37,397 nucleotides of DNA from Prevotella sp. GTDB lineage: Bacteria > Bacteroidota > Bacteroidia > Bacteroidales > Bacteroidaceae. The stretch lies in contig JAFUAK010000251.1 of assembly GCA_017460765.1 (NCBI GenBank), forward strand, positions 1 through 37,397, written 5' to 3'. The translations under genes were made by a program, and so were the position numbers. This document shows positions 7,250-15,082 of this stretch, piece by piece. Each line of letters starts with the position of its first letter. Position 1 is the stretch's first letter. Under the pieces are notes generated by a model. The model worked only from the letters and a program-made list of their open reading frames with translations, had not been told where the DNA came from and ran no database searches.

Positions 7250-8417
7250 GTAAGCAGGCCATCCGCTGCAGGGCTTCTGCCAATTGGCTGCGGGGGCAGG
7301 CAATGTTAATGCGAATATAACCTTCACCCGTCTGCGGACCGTACATCGTGCCTGGGGATACCCAGACGTGAGCCTCGTTAAGCAGACGGTTGAAGAGATC
7401 GCCCGTAGAGATGCCGAGGGTGGTGTGATCCACCCAAACGAGGTAAGTGCCTTCGAGACGGGTCACCTTCAACTGAGGCAGATTCTTGCCGATGAAATCG
7501 CAAAGATACTCGTAGTTGCCCTGCAGGTACTGGCAGAGTTCATCGAGCCAGTCCTCGCTCTCGTTGTAGGCAGCCTGAAGGGCCACGATGCCGAAGGGAT
7601 TCACATCGCACACCTCATTGATATTGATGGCGCGGTCGATGCGGCGACGCCAGGAGGGGTTCGAGACAATGATGTTGGCAATCTGGAGACCGGCGGTATT
7701 GAAGTTCTTCGAGGGCGAGTTCATCACCACACAGTCGTCCGTGATGGTGCCGAAGGGGATGAACTTATAGTCAGGCATCACGAGTTCGCAATGGATCTCG
7801 TCGCTGACCACCTTCACGCCATGCTTCTTGCAGATGTCGTACATCTTCTGCAACTCCTCGCGGTTCCAGACGCGTCCGCAAGGGTTGTGAGGGTTACAGA
7901 GCAGGAAGAGCGTCGTCTTCTCATCGGCGCACTTTGCCTCAAAGTCCTGCCAATCAACTTCCCAGTGGATGGTGGATAGTGGATATTGTCCACTATCAAC
8001 TGGAAGAAGTGGACTTTCCAGCACTTCGCAGCCATTATTCTTGATGCTGGAGAAGAAACAGTTATAGGCAGGCGAGAGGATGAGCACTTTCTCGCCAGGC
8101 ATGGTGAGCGCCTTGATGACGACAGACATCGCAGGGACGACAGCCGTGGTGTAGAGGATCCACTGGCGCTGGATTTCCCACTGGTGGCGGCGACGGAACC
8201 AGGAGATGACTGCCTCGTAATAACTCTCTGGCACGATATTATAGCCAAACACGCCGTGAACCACGCGCTGCTGCAGGGCCTTCTCGATGGCCGGTGCCAC
8301 GCGGAAGTCCATGTCAGCCACCCACATGGGTATCATCTCGGGGTCGGCGCTTTCGTCCCACTTCACGCAGTTCGTACCCCTGCGCACCACAACCTCATCA
8401 AAGTTATATCTATTCAT
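7242..8417 (-). CDS. PLP-dependent C-S lyase of the MalY/PatB family
   Basis: A 391-residue fold-type I aminotransferase-like enzyme that would cleave cystathionine or cysteine conjugates to a thiol, pyruvate and ammonia in the cytoplasm. The family start (FDEVVVRRGTNCVKWD), IPMWVADMDF, LLCNPHNPCGRVW, VSDEIHCELV and the PLP-lysine motif SPSKNFNTAGLQ are all present, so it should be functional. Length is normal except for about eight extra residues near position 145 (PVDSGQYPLSTIHWE), encoded by a heptamer repeat block at 7964-7997. It is tail-to-tail with the GH43 gene, overlapping 8 bases, and starts 27 bases after the DUF3737 stop, within a run of AGGAGTA repeats that may serve for ribosome binding. 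Confidence 0.9.
   Translation of the reverse strand: MNRYNFDEVVVRRGTNCVKWDESADPEMIPMWVADMDFRVAPAIEKALQQRVVHGVFGYNIVPESYYEAVISWFRRRHQWEIQRQWILYTTAVVPAMSVVIKALTMPGEKVLILSPAYNCFFSSIKNNGCEVLESPLLPVDSGQYPLSTIHWEVDWQDFEAKCADEKTTLFLLCNPHNPCGRVWNREELQKMYDICKKHGVKVVSDEIHCELVMPDYKFIPFGTITDDCVVMNSPSKNFNTAGLQIANIIVSNPSWRRRIDRAININEVCDVNPFGIVALQAAYNESEDWLDELCQYLQGNYEYLCDFIGKNLPQLKVTRLEGTYLVWVDHTTLGISTGDLFNRLLNEAHVWVSPGTMYGPQTGEGYIRINIACPRSQLAEALQRMACLLS
7964..7997. repeat. Heptamer repeat and hairpin inside the MalY-type gene
   Basis: Three tandem heptamers AGTGGAT, GGTGGAT, AGTGGAT run from 7964 to 7984. The last overlaps an inverted repeat GATAGTGGA (7975-7983) / TCCACTATC (7989-7997) with a 5-base loop. 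The block encodes residues absent from typical members of the enzyme family and keeps the frame. Confidence 0.65.
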
Positions 8418-8423
8418 CTCCTA

Positions 8424-8460
8424 ACTCCTTTACTCCTTACTCCTTTACTCCTTACTCCTC
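8424..8460. repeat. Tandem heptamer array ACTCCTT x5 between DUF3737 and MalY-type genes
   Basis: Five near-identical heptamers (ACTCCTT four times, ACTCCTC once) with two single T spacers. On the minus strand it reads as repeated AAGGAGT, giving the last codons and TAA stop of the DUF3737 gene and several purine-rich GGAG words just before the MalY-type ATG. Copy-number change could alter the ribosome-binding region or the end of DUF3737. Confidence 0.7.
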
Positions 8461-9296
8461 ACTTCTATCACACAGTTATTCGGCTGTCGGACGTTCTCGT
8501 CGATGGTGATACTACCGATGGAATCGGCAACAATGTGCCCGCTCGTCGGATTCTTGATGTTCTCAATATGCCCACGGATGTCGGCCTCTACGGTGGAGTA
8601 CTCGAACATGCGGTCGCACATCGGATCGATGGTGCAGTTCTCCAGCACGAGGTTCTGCGTGTAGCAGAGCAACTGTTCACCAGCCAGGTGGCAATTCACG
8701 AGGCGCACGTTCTTCGAGTGCCAGGCCAGATACTCGCCGTCGAGTTCGGAGTCGTAGATAGTAACGTTCTCGCACTCCCAGAACGAGTCCTTCGTCAGGA
8801 TCTTCGCATTGTGCACCTCCACGTTCTGGCAGTACTGGAACACGTACTTCGAGTCGCTCTCCAGTCCGTCGACGTAGATATTCTTCGAGAACATGAACGG
8901 ATAGGTGCCGCCGTGCAGTTTCACGTTCTTCAGCCTGAGGCCGTCCACCTTCCAAAAGGTCTCGTCGGCATCGGTGATTTCCACGTTCTCCAGTTCCAGG
9001 TTGTGCATCTCACGGAAGAACTTGGGGCCGTCGATACGCGAGTTCTTCATCACCAGGTCGTTGGTATACCAGATGGCCGAGCGCGAGCCCAGCGCGAAAT
9101 AGCAGTTCTCGATGTAAGCCTTATCCACGTGCCACCAGGGATACTTGCCATAGAACTTACAGTCGTAGGCCTCCATGTTCTGACACTGCTTGATGCCCGA
9201 CTCACCGTCGGTAATCGTGACGTTCTCCAGTCTTAAGTCATGTGTTGCGAAGAGAGGGCGCTCGCCCCCGAACTTCTTGTCTTTAATCAGTTCCAT
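8445..9296 (-). CDS. DUF3737 family parallel beta-helix protein
   Basis: A 283-residue protein without signal peptide, recognised as the DUF3737 family, whose function is not known. Almost the whole chain is short repeated beta-helix rungs of the form LxLENVxITDADETFWKVDG and NVRLVNCHLAGEQLLCYTQN, rich in Asn and aromatic residues. The ATG at 9296 (MELIKDKKFGGERPLF) is the family start; an upstream in-frame ATG at 9350 lies before the promoter element and is unlikely. The C-terminal residues RSKE and the stop come from a heptamer repeat array. The MalY-type gene follows after 27 bases and may share its transcript. Confidence 0.82.
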   Translation of the reverse strand: MELIKDKKFGGERPLFATHDLRLENVTITDGESGIKQCQNMEAYDCKFYGKYPWWHVDKAYIENCYFALGSRSAIWYTNDLVMKNSRIDGPKFFREMHNLELENVEITDADETFWKVDGLRLKNVKLHGGTYPFMFSKNIYVDGLESDSKYVFQYCQNVEVHNAKILTKDSFWECENVTIYDSELDGEYLAWHSKNVRLVNCHLAGEQLLCYTQNLVLENCTIDPMCDRMFEYSTVEADIRGHIENIKNPTSGHIVADSIGSITIDENVRQPNNCVIEVRSKE

Positions 9297-9320
9297 TGTC
9301 TTAGTCAAATTATACGGGTG

Positions 9321-9328
9321 CAAAGATA
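9321..9328 (-). promoter_or_regulatory. -7 promoter element of the DUF3737 gene
   Basis: The minus strand reads TATCTTTG, 24 bases before the ATG at 9296. It follows directly after the terminator of the DUF3836 gene. Confidence 0.7.
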
Positions 9329-9333
9329 CAAAG

Positions 9334-9366
9334 AAAAATCCGTAATCCATGTATACGGATTACGGA
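9334..9366 (-). terminator. Intrinsic terminator after the DUF3836 gene
   Basis: Read on the minus strand, TCCGTAATCC, an 8-base loop, GGATTACGGA, then TTTTTC form a perfect 10-base-pair stem followed by a T run. It lies 27 bases after the DUF3836 stop. The same palindrome overlaps the -33 region of the next promoter, so a second role as an operator is possible. Confidence 0.75.
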
Positions 9367-9392
9367 TTATACTACCAATTTAAGGGTTTTTA

Positions 9393-9887
9393 TTAATTCA
9401 CTGCCAGCAGACGGCTGCTGACCACCTCCAGCGGCTCCATGCAGAGCAGGCTGTTGGTGAGATACATATCATTCTTGGCCTCGTTCATGCGATAGGTCTT
9501 CACGGATGTTACTGAGGGAGCGATCTCGCGATAGAGCGTCACCTCTGACGGTATGTCGTAAGCCTGCTGCTCGGCGTTCCACTTGCAGGTCTCCATGTTG
9601 TAGCCCTTCTTGTAGTACTTGTAGTTGTGGCGGAAGTCGTTCACCCAGCCCTTCTTGCTGTCGTCCCAGCGCATCACCTCACGGGAGGTGAGGCGGCCCT
9701 GCTCGTCATAACTGTAGCGATATTCCATCTTGGCGCACATCTGGCCCTCGGCCTTCTGCTCGTAGACCTCAATCTTGTGGATCACGCCGTCCTCCAGGTC
9801 TGAGTTATAGAGGTAGGGAGTATCCACGTCGTTGGCAGCGTTGAAGTACATCGTGAGCACTGTTGCAATGGTGATAATTGATTCCAT
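9393..9887 (-). CDS. Small secreted DUF3836 family protein
   Basis: A 164-residue protein that resembles DUF3836, a Bacteroidota family of small exported proteins of unknown role. Residues 1-18 (MESIITIATVLTMYFNAA) look like a short signal peptide, though with Glu at position 2 and no Lys. The mature part carries aromatic, YD-like strands such as MEYRYSYDEQGRLTSREVMRWD and HNYKYYKKG, as in the family. It has its own promoter and terminator, and its promoter is back-to-back with that of the histidine kinase gene, so it may be a target of that system. Confidence 0.75.
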   Translation of the reverse strand: MESIITIATVLTMYFNAANDVDTPYLYNSDLEDGVIHKIEVYEQKAEGQMCAKMEYRYSYDEQGRLTSREVMRWDDSKKGWVNDFRHNYKYYKKGYNMETCKWNAEQQAYDIPSEVTLYREIAPSVTSVKTYRMNEAKNDMYLTNSLLCMEPLEVVSSRLLAVN

Positions 9888-9928
9888 ATCCTTATCGTTT
9901 TTATTGTTATTTCATCTGTTTGACGGTG

Positions 9929-9936
9929 CAAAGGTA
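9929..9936 (-). promoter_or_regulatory. -7 promoter element of the DUF3836 gene
   Basis: The minus strand reads TACCTTTG, 41 bases before the ATG at 9887. Confidence 0.65.
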
Positions 9937-9958
9937 CGGAAAGTTGCACGAACGTTGT

Positions 9959-9986
9959 GTTATCCGAATGTTATCTTTAGGTTAAC
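9959..9986 (+). promoter_or_regulatory. Candidate response-regulator binding site (three 11-bp-spaced repeats)
   Basis: GTTATC (9959-9964), GTTATC (9970-9975) and GTTAAC (9981-9986) are spaced exactly 11 bases apart, one helical turn, as OmpR-type regulators usually bind. They lie between the divergent DUF3836 and kinase promoters, 23 bases upstream of the kinase -33 element. Confidence 0.45.
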
Positions 9987-10008
9987 GTTTGAAAAACCAC
10001 GCCATGGA

Positions 10009-10040
10009 TTTGGTTTTTTCAAACCTTTTGCTTACCTTTG
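10009..10040 (+). promoter_or_regulatory. Promoter of the two-component operon
   Basis: TTTG (10009-10012), a 20-base gap, then TACCTTTG (10033-10040), a full Bacteroidota promoter. It lies inside the extended upstream reading frame of the kinase, which supports the ATG at 10070 as the real start. Confidence 0.75.
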
Positions 10041-10069
10041 CAGTAGAATCAGACATTCAAAGCAAGAGC

Positions 10070-11365
10070 ATGCAGAAGAACAAATATAAATATGTGGCGG
10101 TGGGTGCGATGGTAGCCGTGATACTGCTGTTGGGGCTCTACATGTGGATGACCTACCGCTCGACGGTGAGGGACATCTCGGAGCGAGCCGGCAACCAACT
10201 GCCGTGGGCCATGTTCTACGAGAGTTACCACAGGGCCGACATCGTGTCGAAGGGCGACACGCTTAGTTTGCCCCAGTTGCGTGGCGACCTCTCGCTGGTA
10301 TCCTCCGTAGAGGGCATGAACGACGTGCTGAGCCGCCGCTACCACTCGGAGATCTCGCTCGACACGCTGGCACAATACATGGACAGCCTGCTTAGCGTGG
10401 TAGGCCTGAACCGCGAGTTCACCATCCTGGAAGTCGATGGAATGGGAAAAATCCTGCGACGCAGCAACGACCAGCAGACGTCTTCGGCGTTGAAGACCCG
10501 CGTGTTCAGCATCCGCCGCGACCAATCCAGAGGCATCCAACTGGCGCTGAACAATCCCTATCCCGAAGTGGCGCGCCGCCTGAGTCCGCTCTTCGCGGCT
10601 AGCGCCATCATCCTGATCCTCTTCGGTGCCATCCTTCTGCGATTGCTGCGCTACCTCGACGAACAGAAGATGATGGCCGACCTGCGCAACGACTTCTCCT
10701 ATGCGATGGTCCACGACATGAAGTCGCCCCTGTCGAGCATCATCATGGGCGCCCGCTTCCTGCACAGCGGCAAGGTCGACTACAAGCCGCAGATCAAGGA
10801 GAAATACTTCTCCATCATTGAGAGCGAAGCCGAGCACCTGCTGGCCCTAGTGAACAAACTGCTCACCATCTCGAAACTGGAGAACAAGAAACTCATCCTG
10901 AACAAGCAGCAGGTCAGTCTGGAGCCCATCATCGACGACCTCGTGGAGAAAGCAAAGACCAAGTCGGAAAAGCCCATCCGCTTCACCGTCGATCTGCTGA
11001 CGAAGCACGTACAGGCCGACGAGCAGTACCTGGCGGAGGCCATCTCGAACCTCATCGACAACGCCATCAAATACTCCAAGGACGAGATTGAGATCAGCAT
11101 CACCTCGCAGCAGAACGACAAGTACGTACTGCTGAAGGTGCGCGACAACGGCATCGGCATCTCCAAGGAAGACCAGCGCATCATCTTCGACAAGTTCGGG
11201 CGGGCCGCCATCCACGAGCAGAACCGCAAGGGCGGCGTCTCGGGCTTCGGTCTCGGACTGAACTACGTGGACCAAGTGATGCAGGCCCACGGCGGCAAGG
11301 TCAGCGTCGCCAGCGAGAAAGACAACTATTCGGAATTCACCCTTTATATCCCCAAGAGCGTATGA
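10070..11365 (+). CDS. Sensor histidine kinase
   Basis: A 431-residue inner-membrane kinase that should autophosphorylate and pass phosphate to the regulator encoded next. TM1 spans about residues 8-28 and TM2 about 172-195, enclosing a periplasmic sensor segment of some 145 residues with no recognised fold. The dimerisation/phosphoacceptor motif is FSYAMVHDMKSPL with His215. The ATPase domain has the N box NLIDNAIKYS, the G1 box VRDNGIGIS and the G2 box GFGLGL. The start at 10070 (MQKNKYKYVAVG) was chosen because it directly precedes TM1 and lies after the promoter. It overlaps the regulator by 4 bases (ATGA). The pair resembles the RprX/RprY type of Bacteroides, but I do not claim orthology. 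Confidence 0.93.
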   Translation: MQKNKYKYVAVGAMVAVILLLGLYMWMTYRSTVRDISERAGNQLPWAMFYESYHRADIVSKGDTLSLPQLRGDLSLVSSVEGMNDVLSRRYHSEISLDTLAQYMDSLLSVVGLNREFTILEVDGMGKILRRSNDQQTSSALKTRVFSIRRDQSRGIQLALNNPYPEVARRLSPLFAASAIILILFGAILLRLLRYLDEQKMMADLRNDFSYAMVHDMKSPLSSIIMGARFLHSGKVDYKPQIKEKYFSIIESEAEHLLALVNKLLTISKLENKKLILNKQQVSLEPIIDDLVEKAKTKSEKPIRFTVDLLTKHVQADEQYLAEAISNLIDNAIKYSKDEIEISITSQQNDKYVLLKVRDNGIGISKEDQRIIFDKFGRAAIHEQNRKGGVSGFGLGLNYVDQVMQAHGGKVSVASEKDNYSEFTLYIPKSV

Positions 11366-12060
11366 TCAACCTGTTATTAGTAGAAGACGACGCCTCACTC
11401 GCCTATATCGAGAAGACCGGACTGGAAGATCTCATCGGCGGCTACGTGGTGACCACTGCCGCCAACGGCAAGGAGGGCCTGACGGCCTGGCAGGAGAAGC
11501 ACCCCGACGTGATTATCTCTGACATCGACATGCCCGTGATGAACGGCTTTGAGATGGTGGAGCGTATCCGCGAGACGGATCAGGACGTGATTATCATCTT
11601 CACCTCGGCCCTCACCTCGCCCAACGACGTGAAGGCCGGCTATCGCCTCGGCATCAACAACTACGTGAAGAAGCCCTTCGTACCCGAGGAACTCGATGCC
11701 CATATCCAAGCGCTGATGAAGATGCGCGGAGGCGCCAAGACGCAGAAAGAGACCAGCCACTATAAACTCGGCAAATACACGCTCGACGCAGACCACGCCA
11801 CGCTGCGCAACGACGAGACAAACCTCTCACAGACCATCACCCAGCGCGAGGCACAGATCCTGCAGTTGCTGGCAGACAATAAGAACAACGTGGTGCGCCG
11901 CGAGGCCATCCTCAGCCGCTTCTGGAACACGGAGGACGACTATTTCGCCTCGCGTTCGCTCGACGTTTTCGTCAATAAACTCCGCAAACTGCTGGCCGAC
12001 GAGCCAAGGATCACCCTGAAGACCGTCCGCGGCGTAGGCCTGCAACTGCTGGTAGACTAA
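11362..12060 (+). CDS. OmpR-family response regulator
   Basis: A 232-residue DNA-binding regulator, the partner of the kinase before it. The receiver domain (1-120) has the acidic pocket VEDD (8-10), phosphoacceptor Asp54 in ISDIDMP, the FTSAL Thr/Ser and Lys in YVKKPF. Residues about 135-232 form a winged helix of the Trans_reg_C type, with the recognition region FASRSLDVFVNKLRKLL and the closing wing ITLKTVRGVGLQLL. The 4-base overlap with the kinase implies coupled translation. The stop codon TAA shares bases with the stop of the convergent gene on the other strand. A likely binding site is the 11-base repeat at 9959-9986. Confidence 0.93.
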   Translation: MINLLLVEDDASLAYIEKTGLEDLIGGYVVTTAANGKEGLTAWQEKHPDVIISDIDMPVMNGFEMVERIRETDQDVIIIFTSALTSPNDVKAGYRLGINNYVKKPFVPEELDAHIQALMKMRGGAKTQKETSHYKLGKYTLDADHATLRNDETNLSQTITQREAQILQLLADNKNNVVRREAILSRFWNTEDDYFASRSLDVFVNKLRKLLADEPRITLKTVRGVGLQLLVD

Positions 12061-13256
12061 AGATTCAGGCGCAAGCCTAACTGCAGGTTGAAGTTCGTGG
12101 GCTTGTCCTTGAAGAAGTTACGCACGTGACTCCCATTGTCGAAATAGTACTTGATGCCCGGTTCGGCGTACACCCCCAATTGGGGGATGATATCGTACTG
12201 CAGGCCCAGTGCTCCCTGCACGCTGAACTGTAGCCGATCCTTCCTGAACTCCACCTCTGTACCGCTGGATACGTACTTTGCCTTCACGTTGATATCCATC
12301 TGTCCACCTGCCGTCGCATAGACATTCAGGCCGTACAAGCGCCACAGGTGATACTGCCCGCTGAGCGGGATGCCCAGATAGTGGAGCGTCTGTTTCTGTT
12401 CTATCGGGTAGCCGTTGGCGATATTCGTAAAGTCGGAACGCAGGCGTGTATAGGCCACACCCGTAGACAGCGAGAATGCCGATGAAATGGGAATTTTTAC
12501 GGTGAGTCCGAATGAAATGGGCTGATAGTGCTTCTGCCGCTCTTCGTAGTTGTAGAGCCAGACGCGCGAATCGCCGGCACGGGTGAAGGCATGGCCATAG
12601 TCATAGTTGGCCAGCAGTTCAGGACTCATCAGCACACCATTCCGATGCTGCTGGTCGCCAAAGCCATTGGAGGCATAGAGACCGAAAGCCACGCTATTGG
12701 AACGGCGATGCTTCGCTGCGGCAATCTTGCGGTCAAGTTCTGCCAGAATGGCTCTGTTCTCTTCAGGTTCAGGCAACTGGCGTATCTCAGGCCGAGCCTC
12801 TGGTTTGGACTCTGGCTGAGAAGCAGGCTCAGCAGGCTTTTCTACAGTCTGTTTTTCAGGCTCTCCAGCAGTCTGCTTTTCTGGTTCTCCAACAAACTGC
12901 GGCTCTGGCTGAATCACAGCCAGCACCGTCACTTCCGGTTCAGACACTTTCGCCGAAGGCCTGGACTCCACGATTGCTTTGGGAGCCTGCGAGACGACGG
13001 GGATGTCCAGGCTCTCCTCACTATTTATCCACAGCAGATAGCCGTTGCCGATCACCAAGCCTGCAAAGGCTGCTGCGATGGTCCACTTGCCCCACAGAGG
13101 AATACGGCGGGTAGGCTTCTCCGCTACAGGCGCAGGCTTCGAAGCCTCCTGCTTGGCAAGGGCGGCCTCGATACCGGCCCACAACTCCTCTGGGACAGGC
13201 TCTTCATAGTCTGCCAGACGGTCGTATAGCCGTGAACTCCATTCATCCTGTTTCAT
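12057..13256 (-). CDS. Single-helix membrane protein with putative anti-sigma N-terminus and beta-barrel-like C-terminus
   Basis: A 399-residue protein whose ATG overlaps the sigma factor stop by 4 bases. Residues 1-56 are cytoplasmic-looking, with WSSRLYDRLADY and PEELWAGIEAAL, a pattern often seen in Bacteroidota proteins encoded after ECF sigma genes. A transmembrane helix (57-77, WTIAAAFAGLVIGNGYLLWI) is followed by a Pro/Glu/Lys/Gln-rich linker with a doubled GEPEKQT unit. Residues about 190-399 have alternating aromatic strands ending in LQLGLRLNL, typical of outer-membrane beta-barrel domains. No signal peptide is present. The role as an anti-sigma factor is inferred from position and layout. 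A longer upstream frame to 13415 overlaps the sigma gene and is not the start. Confidence 0.75.
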   Translation of the reverse strand: MKQDEWSSRLYDRLADYEEPVPEELWAGIEAALAKQEASKPAPVAEKPTRRIPLWGKWTIAAAFAGLVIGNGYLLWINSEESLDIPVVSQAPKAIVESRPSAKVSEPEVTVLAVIQPEPQFVGEPEKQTAGEPEKQTVEKPAEPASQPESKPEARPEIRQLPEPEENRAILAELDRKIAAAKHRRSNSVAFGLYASNGFGDQQHRNGVLMSPELLANYDYGHAFTRAGDSRVWLYNYEERQKHYQPISFGLTVKIPISSAFSLSTGVAYTRLRSDFTNIANGYPIEQKQTLHYLGIPLSGQYHLWRLYGLNVYATAGGQMDINVKAKYVSSGTEVEFRKDRLQFSVQGALGLQYDIIPQLGVYAEPGIKYYFDNGSHVRNFFKDKPTNFNLQLGLRLNL

Positions 13257-13807
13257 ATCCTTTGTGAGTTTAAGTATTCTTGTATCATTTCCTCCAGCAG
13301 GTGCTTGGCGCGAGAGTACTGCGAGGCGGAGGAATTCCTCTGAATGCCGAGGCGGCGGCCTATCTCCGCGTGGGAGAGGTGTTCGAACACGTAGAGGTTC
13401 AGCACCAGCCTGCATCCTGAGGGCAGCCGTCCTATCATCCTGGTGAGGACTTCGGGCGGCACGCCGTAGAAGTCTGGCGGATCCTCCTCTACCGCTTCCG
13501 GCAGTTCGGCTGTCGTATCGATGGCAGCCTTCATCCGCTCGTTTTCCTTCACCCAGTCAAGGGCCCGGGTTGTCACAATTCTGGCTACCCAGCCTTTCAG
13601 CGAGCCCTCGCCTCGATAGTCGAATGAGTCTATGGAGGCGAATATCCTGACAAAACTCTCCTGCACGACATCGTCTACATCGTCGCGACAAGGGACATAC
13701 CTAAGGCTGATGGCCATGGCATATCCCGAGAAGCGCTCGAAGAGGCGCCGCAGCGCCTGTCTCTCACCACTATGTATCGCGTCGAGCAGTTCGCGTTCTG
13801 TCTCCAC
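13253..13807 (-). CDS. ECF-type RNA polymerase sigma factor
   Basis: A 184-residue group 4 sigma factor. Region 2 spans about residues 20-90 (LFERFSGYAMAISLRYV, DVDDVVQESFVRIF, GSLKGWVARIVTTRALDWVK) for -10 recognition and core binding. Region 4 spans about 120-175 (LTRMIGRLPSGCRLVLNLYVFEHLSHAEIGRRL...) for -35 recognition. The start is GTG at 13807, placed directly after the TAA of the upstream lipoprotein gene with no spacer, so translation probably depends on that gene. Its own stop overlaps the next ATG by 4 bases. Tight packing with lipoproteins and a membrane protein suggests a cell-envelope signal. Confidence 0.92.
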   Translation of the reverse strand: METERELLDAIHSGERQALRRLFERFSGYAMAISLRYVPCRDDVDDVVQESFVRIFASIDSFDYRGEGSLKGWVARIVTTRALDWVKENERMKAAIDTTAELPEAVEEDPPDFYGVPPEVLTRMIGRLPSGCRLVLNLYVFEHLSHAEIGRRLGIQRNSSASQYSRAKHLLEEMIQEYLNSQRI

Positions 13808-15082
13808 TTATTTTCTTTTTTTACTAGTTGATATATAGTACAATGTTGAGCCATCACCCCATGGCCAATTCCAATTGTATATCATTTCGCCAGTCTTAAG
13901 GTTATATACCGTTTGGGATTCTGTAGGCAGCATGATAGTCCATTGATCTGTTGAAGTGTCATGCATAGCAACAGCCCCATTCTCCCCAATTAAATCTAAC
14001 CGATAAGGAGTATCTCCTATTGTGAAGCCAAAAAAGAAACTTCGAGAATCCGGTTTTGGGGCTGTGTCAGGAAAAGCAGACTCTTCATATCCCAGACGTT
14101 CGGTATCTATATTGCCCAACAGATAAACAGTACTACTAGCCGTGCTATTATTTAAACTCACATATTTGTAAGCATCTGAGGATCCTTGCTGACTTAGATT
14201 CACATGTTGAACAACAAATCCACAGGCATGATTCGCACTTCCATAGAATGGTTCATCGGGATATCTGGCCAAAAGAGAGTCTGGCTCTGCCCAATTGGAC
14301 ACATCGCGGATTCGTGACAGAAGCGAATCTTCTGGCAAGAGGAACTCCATCTTAGAATCACTTACCATCAATTCACTATAACCGATTATATGACCGTACA
14401 TATGCCATTCGCCCTCATATATATTTGTAGAAGAAGGAAGAGGGTTATCCATTGTTGAATTATCCAGAAAACCAACCAATTGGTAAGACTCCCTGAAATT
14501 CTTCAACTGTTCATCTGTCATCACTCGAAGAACCACATAAAGATATACTGTTTTCCCTATACCATTCTCTGAAGGTTCCGTTCCTCCTTGCTTGATGACT
14601 CTCATTTCAGTATCATTAACAGAGAGAATCCTAAAATATTCACCACGATGGCCATATACTTTACCTGTGACTTCATCATAGGAGGCAATATCTTCACAAT
14701 AGAAAACATAGGGAGCATTGTTTATTGTCCCATGCAGAGAAGATACCATTTTCCCCTCAAAGAAATCATACATCTCTGGTGCTCCATCATTGCGACCCTC
14801 CCAGTAATCTTGCTGGATAATAGAACCGTCAGCCTTCATTACATGTGTCTCTGTCTCGCACCATCCAAAGCCCATGACATATTGTTTGAACGTTGCATAA
14901 GATACAGGAATAGAGGGGCCAAGCGACAGTTTATCAATTACGGCAGTGGAATCTTCTTTTGGCATCTCTGCAGGCAACGGTTCTGCGACAGAATCTTCTT
15001 CCGTAGTGCACGATGCGAGGAGCGACGGACCCAACAGCAACAGGCTGACGCTAAATACCAAACAATAAACGCTCGACTTCAT
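13808..15082 (-). CDS. Lipoprotein C of the sigma operon, two-part, unknown function
   Basis: A 424-residue lipoprotein: signal sequence with lipobox LLASC, then an acidic Thr/Glu/Pro stretch. Residues about 55-215 are clearly related to the smaller lipoprotein encoded first in the operon (shared features: an aromatic GFGW/GYGW, E-T, YWEGR, a PEMYDF/PEFYEF core, YDE-TG-VY, VYLYVVLR/IYLYIVLQ and DEQL). The remaining 210 residues have no recognised family and end in a Trp-rich strand segment, NWNWPWGDGS. The ATG overlaps the end of lipoprotein B by 32 bases, and the stop abuts the sigma factor GTG. The local DNA is noticeably more AT-rich than its neighbours, which may mean separate ancestry. 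Confidence 0.75.
   Translation of the reverse strand: MKSSVYCLVFSVSLLLLGPSLLASCTTEEDSVAEPLPAEMPKEDSTAVIDKLSLGPSIPVSYATFKQYVMGFGWCETETHVMKADGSIIQQDYWEGRNDGAPEMYDFFEGKMVSSLHGTINNAPYVFYCEDIASYDEVTGKVYGHRGEYFRILSVNDTEMRVIKQGGTEPSENGIGKTVYLYVVLRVMTDEQLKNFRESYQLVGFLDNSTMDNPLPSSTNIYEGEWHMYGHIIGYSELMVSDSKMEFLLPEDSLLSRIRDVSNWAEPDSLLARYPDEPFYGSANHACGFVVQHVNLSQQGSSDAYKYVSLNNSTASSTVYLLGNIDTERLGYEESAFPDTAPKPDSRSFFFGFTIGDTPYRLDLIGENGAVAMHDTSTDQWTIMLPTESQTVYNLKTGEMIYNWNWPWGDGSTLYYISTSKKRK

Noticed and set aside
7284..9236. Long open frames on the plus strand (231 and 416 codons) opposite the MalY-type and DUF3737 genes.
   Set aside because: They are antisense to genes with clear families, and their products are rich in Val, His, Leu and Asp as expected for mirror frames of GC-rich codons.
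12173..12186. Perfect palindrome CCCCCAATTGGGGG downstream of the response regulator gene.
   Set aside because: It encodes the PQLGV turn of the barrel protein, leaves no room for a hairpin loop and has no T run, so a terminator role is not supported.
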